Assembly: GCF_051014445.1 (NCBI RefSeq)
Contig: NC_135134.1
Span: forward strand, 6,601,672 to 6,665,671
Length of the DNA stretch: 64,000 nucleotides
DNA from: Colletes latitarsis
Lineage: Eukaryota; Arthropoda; Insecta; Hymenoptera; Colletidae
Direction of reading: 5' to 3'
How positions within the stretch are numbered: position 1 is the stretch's first letter; every line of letters starts with the position of its first letter. Made by a program: the position numbers and the translations under genes. Positions 1-11,660 of this stretch are shown here, one piece after another. The notes beneath the pieces were generated by a model. The model did not search any database. It was not told the origin of the DNA and saw only the letters and a list, made by a program, of their open reading frames with translations.

Positions 1-1408
1 ACCAGACCTAACCCAGACATAACCGGCGTTCTCCATTAAAATATTAATCGGAACCAGGTGTAATTGACTCTTTCGGAGTGGCACTACGTTACTACGTGAT
101 ACAAACCATAGAAAACCCAGGGTCTGGCCAACAAGTGTGCGCAAAACGCGTAAGTACGAGCCAGATGAGTGCAAATCACAGACCTAACCGAGACATAACC
201 GGCGTTTTCCTCTAAAATGTTAATGGCAACCAGGTTTAAATGACCGTTTCGGTGTCGAACCACATTACTACGTGATACGGACCAGAAAAAGACCAGGATC
301 TGGCCAACAAGTATGCGAAAAATGCGAAGGTATGAGCCAGATGATTGCAAATACCAGAACTAACCCAGACATACCCAGCGTTATCCTCCAAAATATTAAT
401 CGCAACCAGCTTCTATTGACTGTTTCAGTGTGGTGCCACATTACTACGTGATACAGACCAGAAAAAGACCAGGATCTGGCCAAAAAGTATGCGAAAAATG
501 TGAAGGTACGAGCCAGATGAGTGCAAATCACAGACCTAACCGAGACATACCCAGCGTTATCCTCCAAAATATTAATCGCAACCAGCTTCTATTGACTGTT
601 TCAGTGTGGTGCCACATTACTACGTGATACGGACCAGAAAAAGACCAGGATCTGGCCAACAAGTATGCGAAAAATGCGACGGTACGAGCGAGATGAGGGC
701 AAATACCAGACCTAACCCAGACATAACCGGCGTTCTCCATTAAAATATTAATCGGAACCAGGAGTAATTGACTCTTTCGGAATGGCACTACGTTACTACG
801 TGATACAAACCAGAGAAAACCCAGGGTCTGGCCAACAAGTATGCGAAAAATGCGAAAGTATGCGCCACATGATTGCAAATACCAGACCTAACCCAGACAT
901 AACCGGCGTTATCCTCTAAAATATTAATCGCAACCAGGTTTAAGTGACTATTTCGGTGTGAAACCACATTACGACGGGATACAAACCAGAAAACGCCCTG
1001 GATCTGGCCAACAAGTATGCGAAAAATGCGAAAGTATGAGCCAGATGGTTGCAAATACCGAAACTAACCCAGGCATAACCAGCGTTATCCTCCAAAACAT
1101 TAATCGCAACCAGGTTTAATTGACTGTTTCGGTATGGTACCGCATTACTACGTGATACAGACCAGAAAAACGTCAGGATCTGGCCAACAAGTATGCGAAA
1201 AATGCGAAAGTACGAGCCAGATGAGGGCAAATACCAGACCAAACCCAGACATAACCGGCGTTATCCTCCAAAATATTAATCGCAACCAGCTTCTATTGAC
1301 TGTTTCAGTGTGGTGCCACATTACTACGTGATACAGACCAGAGAAAGACCAGCATCTGGCCATCAAGTATGCGAAAAATGCGAAGGTACGACCCAGATGA
1401 GGGCAAAT
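1..1408. repeat. Shortened HOR copy (8 monomers)
   Basis: Bases 1 to about 1,129 match 1,409 to about 2,537 at an offset of 1,408 (8 x 176). Bases from about 1,130 to 1,408 instead match about 4,413-4,691 at an offset of 3,283. The segment is therefore the start of the 3,283-bp unit joined to its end, missing 1,875 bp (10 monomers plus the 115-bp truncated one). This is what unequal exchange between neighbouring copies leaves behind. The left edge of the window cuts the array, so what precedes it is unknown. Confidence 0.85.
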
Positions 1409-4400
1409 ACCAGACCTAACCCAGACATAACCGGCGTTCTCCATTAAAATATTAATCGGAACCAGGTGTAATTGACTCTTTCGGAGTGGCACTACGTTAC
1501 TACGTGATACAAACCATAGAAAACCCAGGGTCTGGCCAACAAGTGTGCGCAAAACGCGTAAGTACGAGCCAGATGAGTGCAAATCACAGACCTAACCGAG
1601 ACATAACCGGCGTTTTCCTCTAAAATGTTAATGGCAACCAGGTTTAAATGACCGTTTCGGTGTCGAACCACATTACTACGTGATACGGACCAGAAAAAGA
1701 CCAGGATCTGGCCAACAAGTATGCGAAAAATGCGAAGGTATGAGCCAGATGATTGCAAATACCAGAACTAACCCAGACATACCCAGCGTTATCCTCCAAA
1801 ATATTAATCGCAACCAGCTTCTATTGACTGTTTCAGTGTGGTGCCACATTACTACGTGATACAGACCAGAAAAAGACCAGGATCTGGCCAAAAAGTATGC
1901 GAAAAATGTGAAGGTACGAGCCAGATGAGTGCAAATCACAGACCTAACCGAGACATACCCAGCGTTATCCTCCAAAATATTAATCGCAACCAGCTTCTAT
2001 TGACTGTTTCAGTGTGGTGCCACATTACTACGTGATACGGACCAGAAAAAGACCAGGATCTGGCCAACAAGTATGCGAAAAATGCGACGGTACGAGCGAG
2101 ATGAGGGCAAATACCAGACCTAACCCAGACATAACCGGCGTTCTCCATTAAAATATTAATCGGAACCAGGAGTAATTGACTCTTTCGGAATGGCACTACG
2201 TTACTACGTGATACAAACCAGAGAAAACCCAGGGTCTGGCCAACAAGTATGCGAAAAATGCGAAAGTATGCGCCACATGATTGCAAATACCAGACCTAAC
2301 CCAGACATAACCGGCGTTATCCTCTAAAATATTAATCGCAACCAGGTTTAAGTGACTATTTCGGTGTGAAACCACATTACGACGGGATACAAACCAGAAA
2401 ACGCCCTGGATCTGGCCAACAAGTATGCGAAAAATGCGAAAGTATGAGCCAGATGGTTGCAAATACCGAAACTAACCCAGGCATAACCAGCGTTATCCTC
2501 CAAAACATTAATCGCAACCAGGTTTAATTGACTGTTTCAGTGAGGTACCGCATTAGTGCGTGATCCAAACCAGGAAAAGGCCAGGATCTGGCCAACAGGT
2601 ATGCGAGAAATGCTTAAGTACGAGCCTGATGATTGCAAATACCAGAACTATCCCAAACATAACCAGCGTTATCCTCCAAAATATTCATCGCAACCAGGTT
2701 TCATTGACTGCTTCGGTGTCGAACAACATTACGACGTGATCCAGGCCAGAAAAAGCCCAGGATGTGGCCAACAAGTATGCGAGAAATGAGAAAGTACGAG
2801 ACAGATGAGGGCAAATCCCAGACCTAACCCGGACATAACCGGCGTTATCCTCTAAAATATTAATCGCAACCAGGTTTAATTGACTGTTTCGGAGTGAAAC
2901 CACATTACGACGGGATATAAACCAGAAAAAGCCCTGGATCTGGCCAACAAGTATGCGAAAAATGCGGAAGTATGAGCCAGATGGTTGCAAATACCGAAAC
3001 TAACCCAAACATAACCAGCGTTATCCTCCAAAACATTTATCGCAACCAGGTTTAATTGACTGTTTCAGTGTGGTACCGCATTAGTGCGTGATCCAAACCA
3101 GGAAAATACCAGACTTAACCCAGACATAACCGGCGTTATCGTCTAAAATATTAATCGCAACCAGGTTTAATTGACTGTTTTGGTGTGGAACCACATTACT
3201 ACGTGATCCAAACCAGAAAAAGCCCTGGATCTGGCCAACAAGTATGCGAGAAATGCGAAAGTACGAGCCAGATGAGGGCAAATCCCAGACCTAACCGAGA
3301 GATAACCGGCGTTATCCTTTAAAATATTAATCGCAACCAGGATCAATTGACTGTTTCGGTGTGGTACCGCATTGCTACGTGATCCGAACCAGAAAAAGCC
3401 CAGGATCTGGCCAACAAGTATGCGAGAAATGCGAAGGTACGAGCCAGATGAGGGCAAATCCCAGACCTAACCGAGACATGACCGGCGCTATCCTCCAAAA
3501 TATTAATCGGAACCTGCTTCTATTGACTGTTTCAGTGTGGTGCCACACTACTACGTGATACAGACCAGAAAAAGGCCAGGATCTGGCCAACAAGTACGCG
3601 AAAATTGCGAAAGTACGAGCCAGATGGGGGCAAATCCCAGACCTAACCGAGACATAAGCGGCATTATCCTCTAAAATATTAATCGCAACCAGGTTTAATT
3701 GACTGTTTCGGTGTGAAACCACATTACAACGGGATACAAACCAGAAAAAGCCCTGGATCTGGCCAACAAGTATGCGAAAAATGCGGAAGTATGAGCCAGA
3801 TGGTTGCAAATACCGAAACTAACCCAAACATAACCAGCCTTATCCTCCAAAACATTAATCGCAACCAGGTTTAATTGACTGTTTCAGTGTGGTACCGCAT
3901 TAGTGCGTGATCCAAACCAGGAAAAGGCCAGGATCTGGCCAACAAGTATGCGAAAAATGCGAAGGTACGAGCCAGATGAGGGCAAATCCCAGACCTAACC
4001 GAGAGATAACCGGCGTTATCCTCTAAAATATTAATCGCAACCAGGATCAATTGACTGTTTCGGTGTGGTACCGCATTACTACGTGATCCGAACCAGAAAA
4101 AGCCCAGGATCTGGCCAACAAGTATGCGAGAAATGCGAAGGTACGAGCCAGATGAGGGCAAATCCCAGACCTAACCGAGACATGACCGGCGTTATCCTCC
4201 AAAATATTAATCGGAACCTGCTTCTATTGACTGTTTCAGTGTGGTGCCACATTACTACGTGATACAGACCAGAAAAAGGCCAGGATCTGGCCAACAAGTA
4301 CGCGAAAATTGCGAAAGTACGAGCCAGATGGGGGCAAATCCCAGACCTAACCCAGCCATAACCGGCGTTATCCTCTAAGATATTAATCGCAACCAGGTTT

Positions 4401-4691
4401 AATTGACTGTTTCGGTATGGTACCGCATTACTACGTGATACAGACCAGAAAAACGTCAGGATCTGGCCAACAAGTATGCGAAAAATGCGAAAGTACGAGC
4501 CAGATGAGGGCAAATACCAGACCAAACCCAGACATAACCGGCGTTATCCTCCAAAATATTAATCGCAACCAGCTTCTATTGACTGTTTCAGTGTGGTGCC
4601 ACATTACTACGTGATACAGACCAGAGAAAGACCAGCATCTGGCCATCAAGTATGCGAAAAATGCGAAGGTACGACCCAGATGAGGGCAAAT
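1409..4691. repeat. HOR copy 1, 3,283 bp (18 full + 1 truncated monomer)
   Basis: This is the reference copy of the higher-order unit. It repeats at 4,692 with an exact 3,283-bp offset. The only difference I could find from the next copy is A at 3,728 against G at 7,011; I compared translations and spot-checked bases, so silent changes could be missed. It contains two adjacent near-identical monomers around 1,760-2,060 and the truncated monomer at 3,030-3,144. The 3,283 bp equal 18 x 176 + 115. Confidence 0.92.
3030..3144. repeat. Truncated 115-bp monomer (61-bp internal deletion)
   Basis: The intact monomer reads CCAGGAAAAGGCCAGG and, further on, GGGCAAATACCAGAC. Here the two are fused as CCAGGAAAATACCAGAC with 61 bp lost, sharing AAA at the junction. 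The same junction recurs with GGAAAATACC starting at 3,101, 6,384, 14,613, 17,720, 24,524, 25,519, 28,627 and 34,021. The deletion removes the GGCCAGGATCTGGCC dyad and the ATGCGAAAA block. Confidence 0.93.
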
Positions 4692-7600
4692 ACCAGACCT
4701 AACCCAGACATAACCGGCGTTCTCCATTAAAATATTAATCGGAACCAGGTGTAATTGACTCTTTCGGAGTGGCACTACGTTACTACGTGATACAAACCAT
4801 AGAAAACCCAGGGTCTGGCCAACAAGTGTGCGCAAAACGCGTAAGTACGAGCCAGATGAGTGCAAATCACAGACCTAACCGAGACATAACCGGCGTTTTC
4901 CTCTAAAATGTTAATGGCAACCAGGTTTAAATGACCGTTTCGGTGTCGAACCACATTACTACGTGATACGGACCAGAAAAAGACCAGGATCTGGCCAACA
5001 AGTATGCGAAAAATGCGAAGGTATGAGCCAGATGATTGCAAATACCAGAACTAACCCAGACATACCCAGCGTTATCCTCCAAAATATTAATCGCAACCAG
5101 CTTCTATTGACTGTTTCAGTGTGGTGCCACATTACTACGTGATACAGACCAGAAAAAGACCAGGATCTGGCCAAAAAGTATGCGAAAAATGTGAAGGTAC
5201 GAGCCAGATGAGTGCAAATCACAGACCTAACCGAGACATACCCAGCGTTATCCTCCAAAATATTAATCGCAACCAGCTTCTATTGACTGTTTCAGTGTGG
5301 TGCCACATTACTACGTGATACGGACCAGAAAAAGACCAGGATCTGGCCAACAAGTATGCGAAAAATGCGACGGTACGAGCGAGATGAGGGCAAATACCAG
5401 ACCTAACCCAGACATAACCGGCGTTCTCCATTAAAATATTAATCGGAACCAGGAGTAATTGACTCTTTCGGAATGGCACTACGTTACTACGTGATACAAA
5501 CCAGAGAAAACCCAGGGTCTGGCCAACAAGTATGCGAAAAATGCGAAAGTATGCGCCACATGATTGCAAATACCAGACCTAACCCAGACATAACCGGCGT
5601 TATCCTCTAAAATATTAATCGCAACCAGGTTTAAGTGACTATTTCGGTGTGAAACCACATTACGACGGGATACAAACCAGAAAACGCCCTGGATCTGGCC
5701 AACAAGTATGCGAAAAATGCGAAAGTATGAGCCAGATGGTTGCAAATACCGAAACTAACCCAGGCATAACCAGCGTTATCCTCCAAAACATTAATCGCAA
5801 CCAGGTTTAATTGACTGTTTCAGTGAGGTACCGCATTAGTGCGTGATCCAAACCAGGAAAAGGCCAGGATCTGGCCAACAGGTATGCGAGAAATGCTTAA
5901 GTACGAGCCTGATGATTGCAAATACCAGAACTATCCCAAACATAACCAGCGTTATCCTCCAAAATATTCATCGCAACCAGGTTTCATTGACTGCTTCGGT
6001 GTCGAACAACATTACGACGTGATCCAGGCCAGAAAAAGCCCAGGATGTGGCCAACAAGTATGCGAGAAATGAGAAAGTACGAGACAGATGAGGGCAAATC
6101 CCAGACCTAACCCGGACATAACCGGCGTTATCCTCTAAAATATTAATCGCAACCAGGTTTAATTGACTGTTTCGGAGTGAAACCACATTACGACGGGATA
6201 TAAACCAGAAAAAGCCCTGGATCTGGCCAACAAGTATGCGAAAAATGCGGAAGTATGAGCCAGATGGTTGCAAATACCGAAACTAACCCAAACATAACCA
6301 GCGTTATCCTCCAAAACATTTATCGCAACCAGGTTTAATTGACTGTTTCAGTGTGGTACCGCATTAGTGCGTGATCCAAACCAGGAAAATACCAGACTTA
6401 ACCCAGACATAACCGGCGTTATCGTCTAAAATATTAATCGCAACCAGGTTTAATTGACTGTTTTGGTGTGGAACCACATTACTACGTGATCCAAACCAGA
6501 AAAAGCCCTGGATCTGGCCAACAAGTATGCGAGAAATGCGAAAGTACGAGCCAGATGAGGGCAAATCCCAGACCTAACCGAGAGATAACCGGCGTTATCC
6601 TTTAAAATATTAATCGCAACCAGGATCAATTGACTGTTTCGGTGTGGTACCGCATTGCTACGTGATCCGAACCAGAAAAAGCCCAGGATCTGGCCAACAA
6701 GTATGCGAGAAATGCGAAGGTACGAGCCAGATGAGGGCAAATCCCAGACCTAACCGAGACATGACCGGCGCTATCCTCCAAAATATTAATCGGAACCTGC
6801 TTCTATTGACTGTTTCAGTGTGGTGCCACACTACTACGTGATACAGACCAGAAAAAGGCCAGGATCTGGCCAACAAGTACGCGAAAATTGCGAAAGTACG
6901 AGCCAGATGGGGGCAAATCCCAGACCTAACCGAGACATAAGCGGCATTATCCTCTAAAATATTAATCGCAACCAGGTTTAATTGACTGTTTCGGTGTGAA
7001 ACCACATTACGACGGGATACAAACCAGAAAAAGCCCTGGATCTGGCCAACAAGTATGCGAAAAATGCGGAAGTATGAGCCAGATGGTTGCAAATACCGAA
7101 ACTAACCCAAACATAACCAGCCTTATCCTCCAAAACATTAATCGCAACCAGGTTTAATTGACTGTTTCAGTGTGGTACCGCATTAGTGCGTGATCCAAAC
7201 CAGGAAAAGGCCAGGATCTGGCCAACAAGTATGCGAAAAATGCGAAGGTACGAGCCAGATGAGGGCAAATCCCAGACCTAACCGAGAGATAACCGGCGTT
7301 ATCCTCTAAAATATTAATCGCAACCAGGATCAATTGACTGTTTCGGTGTGGTACCGCATTACTACGTGATCCGAACCAGAAAAAGCCCAGGATCTGGCCA
7401 ACAAGTATGCGAGAAATGCGAAGGTACGAGCCAGATGAGGGCAAATCCCAGACCTAACCGAGACATGACCGGCGTTATCCTCCAAAATATTAATCGGAAC
7501 CTGCTTCTATTGACTGTTTCAGTGTGGTGCCACATTACTACGTGATACAGACCAGAAAAAGGCCAGGATCTGGCCAACAAGTACGCGAAAATTGCGAAAG

Positions 7601-7974
7601 TACGAGCCAGATGGGGGCAAATCCCAGACCTAACCCAGCCATAACCGGCGTTATCCTCTAAGATATTAATCGCAACCAGGTTTAATTGACTGTTTCGGTA
7701 TGGTACCGCATTACTACGTGATACAGACCAGAAAAACGTCAGGATCTGGCCAACAAGTATGCGAAAAATGCGAAAGTACGAGCCAGATGAGGGCAAATAC
7801 CAGACCAAACCCAGACATAACCGGCGTTATCCTCCAAAATATTAATCGCAACCAGCTTCTATTGACTGTTTCAGTGTGGTGCCACATTACTACGTGATAC
7901 AGACCAGAGAAAGACCAGCATCTGGCCATCAAGTATGCGAAAAATGCGAAGGTACGACCCAGATGAGGGCAAAT
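4692..7974. repeat. HOR copy 2, 3,283 bp
   Basis: Near-perfect tandem copy of the preceding unit, with the same doubled monomer (about 5,045-5,345) and the same 61-bp deletion junction near 6,389. It supplies the uninterrupted version of the retrotransposon target site at about 5,194-5,207. Confidence 0.92.
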
Positions 7975-10900
7975 ACCAGACCTAACCCAGACATAACCGG
8001 CGTTCTCCATTAAAATATTAATCGGAACCAGGTGTAATTGACTCTTTCGGAGTGGCACTACGTTACTACGTGATACAAACCATAGAAAACCCAGGGTCTG
8101 GCCAACAAGTGTGCGCAAAACGCGTAAGTACGAGCCAGATGAGTGCAAATCACAGACCTAACCGAGACATAACCGGCGTTTTCCTCTAAAATGTTAATGG
8201 CAACCAGGTTTAAATGACCGTTTCGGTGTCGAACCACATTACTACGTGATACGGACCAGAAAAAGACCAGGATCTGGCCAACAAGTATGCGAAAAATGCG
8301 AAGGTATGAGCCAGATGATTGCAAATACCAGAACTAACCCAGACATACCCAGCGTTATCCTCCAAAATATTAATCGCAACCAGCTTCTATTGACTGTTTC
8401 AGTGTGGTGCCACATTACTACGTGATACGGACCAGAAAAAGACCAGGATCTGGCCAACAAGTATGCGAAAAATGCGACGGTACGAGCGAGATGAGGGCAA
8501 ATACCAGACCTAACCCAGACATAACCGGCGTTCTCCATTAAAATATTAATCGGAACCAGGAGTAATTGACTCTTTCGGAATGGCACTACGTTACTACGTG
8601 ATACAAACCAGAGAAAACCCAGGGTCTGGCCAACAAGTATGCGAAAAATGCGAAAGTATGCGCCACATGATTGCAAATACCAGACCTAACCCAGACATAA
8701 CCGGCGTTATCCTCTAAAATATTAATCGCAACCAGGTTTAAGTGACTGTTTCGGTGTGGTACCGCATTTGTACGTGATCCGAACCAGAAAAAGCCCAGCA
8801 TCTGGCCAACAAGTATGCGAGAAATGCGAAAGTACGAGCCAGATGTGGGCAAATCCCAGACCTAACCCGGACATAACCGGCGTTATCTACTAAAATATTA
8901 ATCGCAACGAGGTTTAATTGACGGTTTCAGTGTGGTACCGCATTTGTGCGTGATCCAGACCAGGAAAAGGCCAGGATCTGGCCAACAAGTAAGCGAGAAA
9001 TGCGAAAGTACGAGCCAGATGAGGGCAAATCCCAGACCTAACCCAGACATAACCGGCGTTATCCTCTAAAATATTAATCGCAACCAGGTTTAATTGACTG
9101 TTTCGGTGTGGAACCACGTTACGACGGGATACAAACCCGAAAAAGCCCAGGATCTGGCCAACAAGTAAGGGAGAAATGCGAAAGTACGAGCCAGATGATT
9201 GCAAATACCAGAACTAACCCAAACATAACCAGCGTAATCCACCAAAACATTCATCGCAACCAGGTTTCATTGACTGCTTCCGTGTGGAACCACATTACGA
9301 CGGGATCCAAACCACAAAAAACCCAAGATCTGGCCAACAAGTACGCGAAAATTGCGAAAGTATGAGCCAGATGATTGCAAATACCAGACCTAACACAGAC
9401 ATAACCGGCGTTATCCTCTAAAATATTAATCGCAACCAGGTTTAATTGACTGTTTCGGTGTGGAACCACATTACTACGTGATCCAGACCAGAAAAAGCCC
9501 TGGATATGGGCAACAAGTATGCGAGGAATGCGAAAGTACGAGCCAGATGAGGGCAAATCCCAGACCAAACCCAGACATAACCGGCGTTATCCTCCAAAAT
9601 ATTAATCGGAACCTGCTTCTATTGACTGTTTCAGTGTGGTGCCACATTACTACGTGATACAGACCAGAAAAAGGCCAGGATCTGGCCAACAAGTACGCGA
9701 AAATTGCGAAGGTACGAGCCAGATGAGGGCAAATCCCAGACCTAACCGAGAGATAACCGGCGTTATCCTTTAAAATATTAATCGCAACCAGGATCAATTG
9801 ACTGTTTCGGTGTGGTACCGCATTGCTACGTGATCCGAACCAGAAAAAGCCCAGGATCTGGCCAACAAGTATGCGAGAAATGCGAAGGTACGAGCCAGAT
9901 GAGGGCAAATCCCAGACCTAACCGAGACATGACCGGCGCTATCCTCCAAAATATTAATCGGAACCTGCTTCTATTGACTGTTTCAGTGTGGTGCCACACT
10001 ACTACGTGATACAGACCAGAAAAAGGCCAGGATCTGGCCAACAAGTACGCGAAAATTGCGAAAGTACGAGCCAGATGGGGGCAAATCCCAGACCTAACCG
10101 AGACATAAGCGGCATTATCCTCTAAAATATTAATCGCAACCAGGTTTAATTGACTGTTTCGGTGTGAAACCACATTACGACGGGATACAAACCAGAAAAA
10201 GCCCTGGATCTGGCCAACAAGTATGCGAAAAATGCGGAAGTATGAGCCAGATGGTTGCAAATACCGAAACTAACCCAAACATAACCAGCCTTATCCTCCA
10301 AAACATTAATCGCAACCAGGTTTAATTGACTGTTTCAGTGTGGTACCGCATTAGTGCGTGATCCAAACCAGGAAAAGGCCAGGATCTGGCCAACAAGTAT
10401 GCGAAAAATGCGAAGGTACGAGCCAGATGAGGGCAAATCCCAGACCTAACCGAGAGATAACCGGCGTTATCCTCTAAAATATTAATCGCAACCAGGATCA
10501 ATTGACTGTTTCGGTGTGGTACCACATTACTACGTGATCCGAACCAGAAAAAGCCCAGGATCTGGCCAACAAGTATGCGAGAAATGCGAAGGTACGAGCC
10601 AGATGAGGGCAAATCCCAGACCTAACCGAGACATGACCGGCGTTATCCTCCAAAATATTAATCGGAACCTGCTTCTATTGACTGTTTCAGTGTGGTGCCA
10701 CATTACTACGTGATACAGACCAGAAAAAGGCCAGGATCTGGCCAACAAGTACGCGAAAATTGCGAAAGTACGAGCCAGATGGGGGCAAATCCCAGACCTA
10801 ACCCAGCCATAACCGGCGTTATCCTCTAAGATATTAATCGCAACCAGGTTTAATTGACTGTTTCGGTATGGTACCGCATTACTACGTGATACAGACCAGA

Positions 10901-11142
10901 AAAACGTCAGGATCTGGCCAACAAGTATGCGAAAAATGCGAAAGTACGAGCCAGATGAGGGCAAATACCAGACCAAACCCAGACATAACCGGCGTTATCC
11001 TCCAAAATATTAATCGCAACCAGCTTCTATTGACTGTTTCAGTGTGGTGCCACATTACTACGTGATACAGACCAGAGAAAGACCAGCATCTGGCCATCAA
11101 GTATGCGAAAAATGCGAAGGTACGACCCAGATGAGGGCAAAT
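7975..11142. repeat. HOR copy 3, 3,168-bp variant
   Basis: The start matches copy 2 at an offset of 3,283. The copy then lacks one of the two doubled monomers (offset becomes 3,107 by 8,586). About 8,742-9,711 is replaced by more divergent, full-length monomers without the 61-bp deletion. From about 9,712 it matches copy 2 again at an offset of 3,168. The length balance is 3,283 - 176 + 61 = 3,168, or 18 x 176. A private difference from copy 2 is A at 10,524. Confidence 0.85.
8742..9711. repeat. Divergent ~970-bp patch inside HOR copy 3
   Basis: About five and a half monomers that do not match the equivalent segment of copies 1, 2 or 4 (about 5,635-6,543 in copy 2), while both flanks match nearly perfectly. 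The patch is 61 bp longer because no monomer in it carries the shared deletion. It looks like a conversion tract or double exchange from elsewhere in the array, or a retained older state. Confidence 0.7.
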
Positions 11143-11646
11143 ACCAGACCTAACCCAGACATAACCGGCGTTCTCCATTAAAATATTAATCGGAACCAGG
11201 TGTAATTGACTCTTTCGGAGTGGCACTACGTTACTACGTGATACAAACCATAGAAAACCCAGGGTCTGGCCAACAAGTGTGCGCAAAACGCGTAAGTACG
11301 AGCCAGATGAGTGCAAATCACAGACCTAACCGAGACATAACCGGCGTTTTCCTCTAAAATGTTAATGGCAACCAGGTTTAAATGACCGTTTCGGTGTCGA
11401 ACCACATTACTACGTGATACGGACCAGAAAAAGACCAGGATCTGGCCAACAAGTATGCGAAAAATGCGAAGGTATGAGCCAGATGATTGCAAATACCAGA
11501 ACTAACCCAGACATACCCAGCGTTATCCTCCAAAATATTAATCGCAACCAGCTTCTATTGACTGTTTCAGTGTGGTGCCACATTACTACGTGATACAGAC
11601 CAGAAAAAGACCAGGATCTGGCCAAAAAGTATGCGAAAAATGTGAA

Positions 11647-11660
11647 GGTACGAGCCAGAT
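11647..11660 (+). repeat. Left target-site duplication
   Basis: GGTACGAGCCAGAT precedes the element and recurs straight after the A tract at 13,425-13,438. Two further A bases (11,645-11,646) could belong to the duplication but cannot be told apart from the end of the A tract, giving 14-16 bp. The site lies in the conserved GAGCCAGAT block of the monomer (about positions 115-128). Confidence 0.95.

Larger units (their letters stand above)
1..11660. repeat. 176-bp satellite array, left of the retrotransposon
   Basis: Head-to-tail 176-bp monomers, all in one orientation. Taking AAAATATTAA as position 1, the first full monomer starts at 38. A typical monomer then has CGCAACCAGG (12-21), TTGACTGTTTCGG (27-39), a variable box (40-75), the dyad GGCCAGGATCTGGCC (78-92), AACAAGTATGCGAAAAATGCGAA (93-115, given here in outline), GAGCCAGATGAGGGCAAAT (121-139), two 11-bp repeats CCCAGACCTAA and CCCAGACATAA (140-161), and CCGGCGTTATCC (162-173). 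The period is seen directly from recurrence of these words at 176-bp steps. No gene is present. Composition is modestly A+T-rich, unlike the insertion next to it. Confidence 0.97.
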
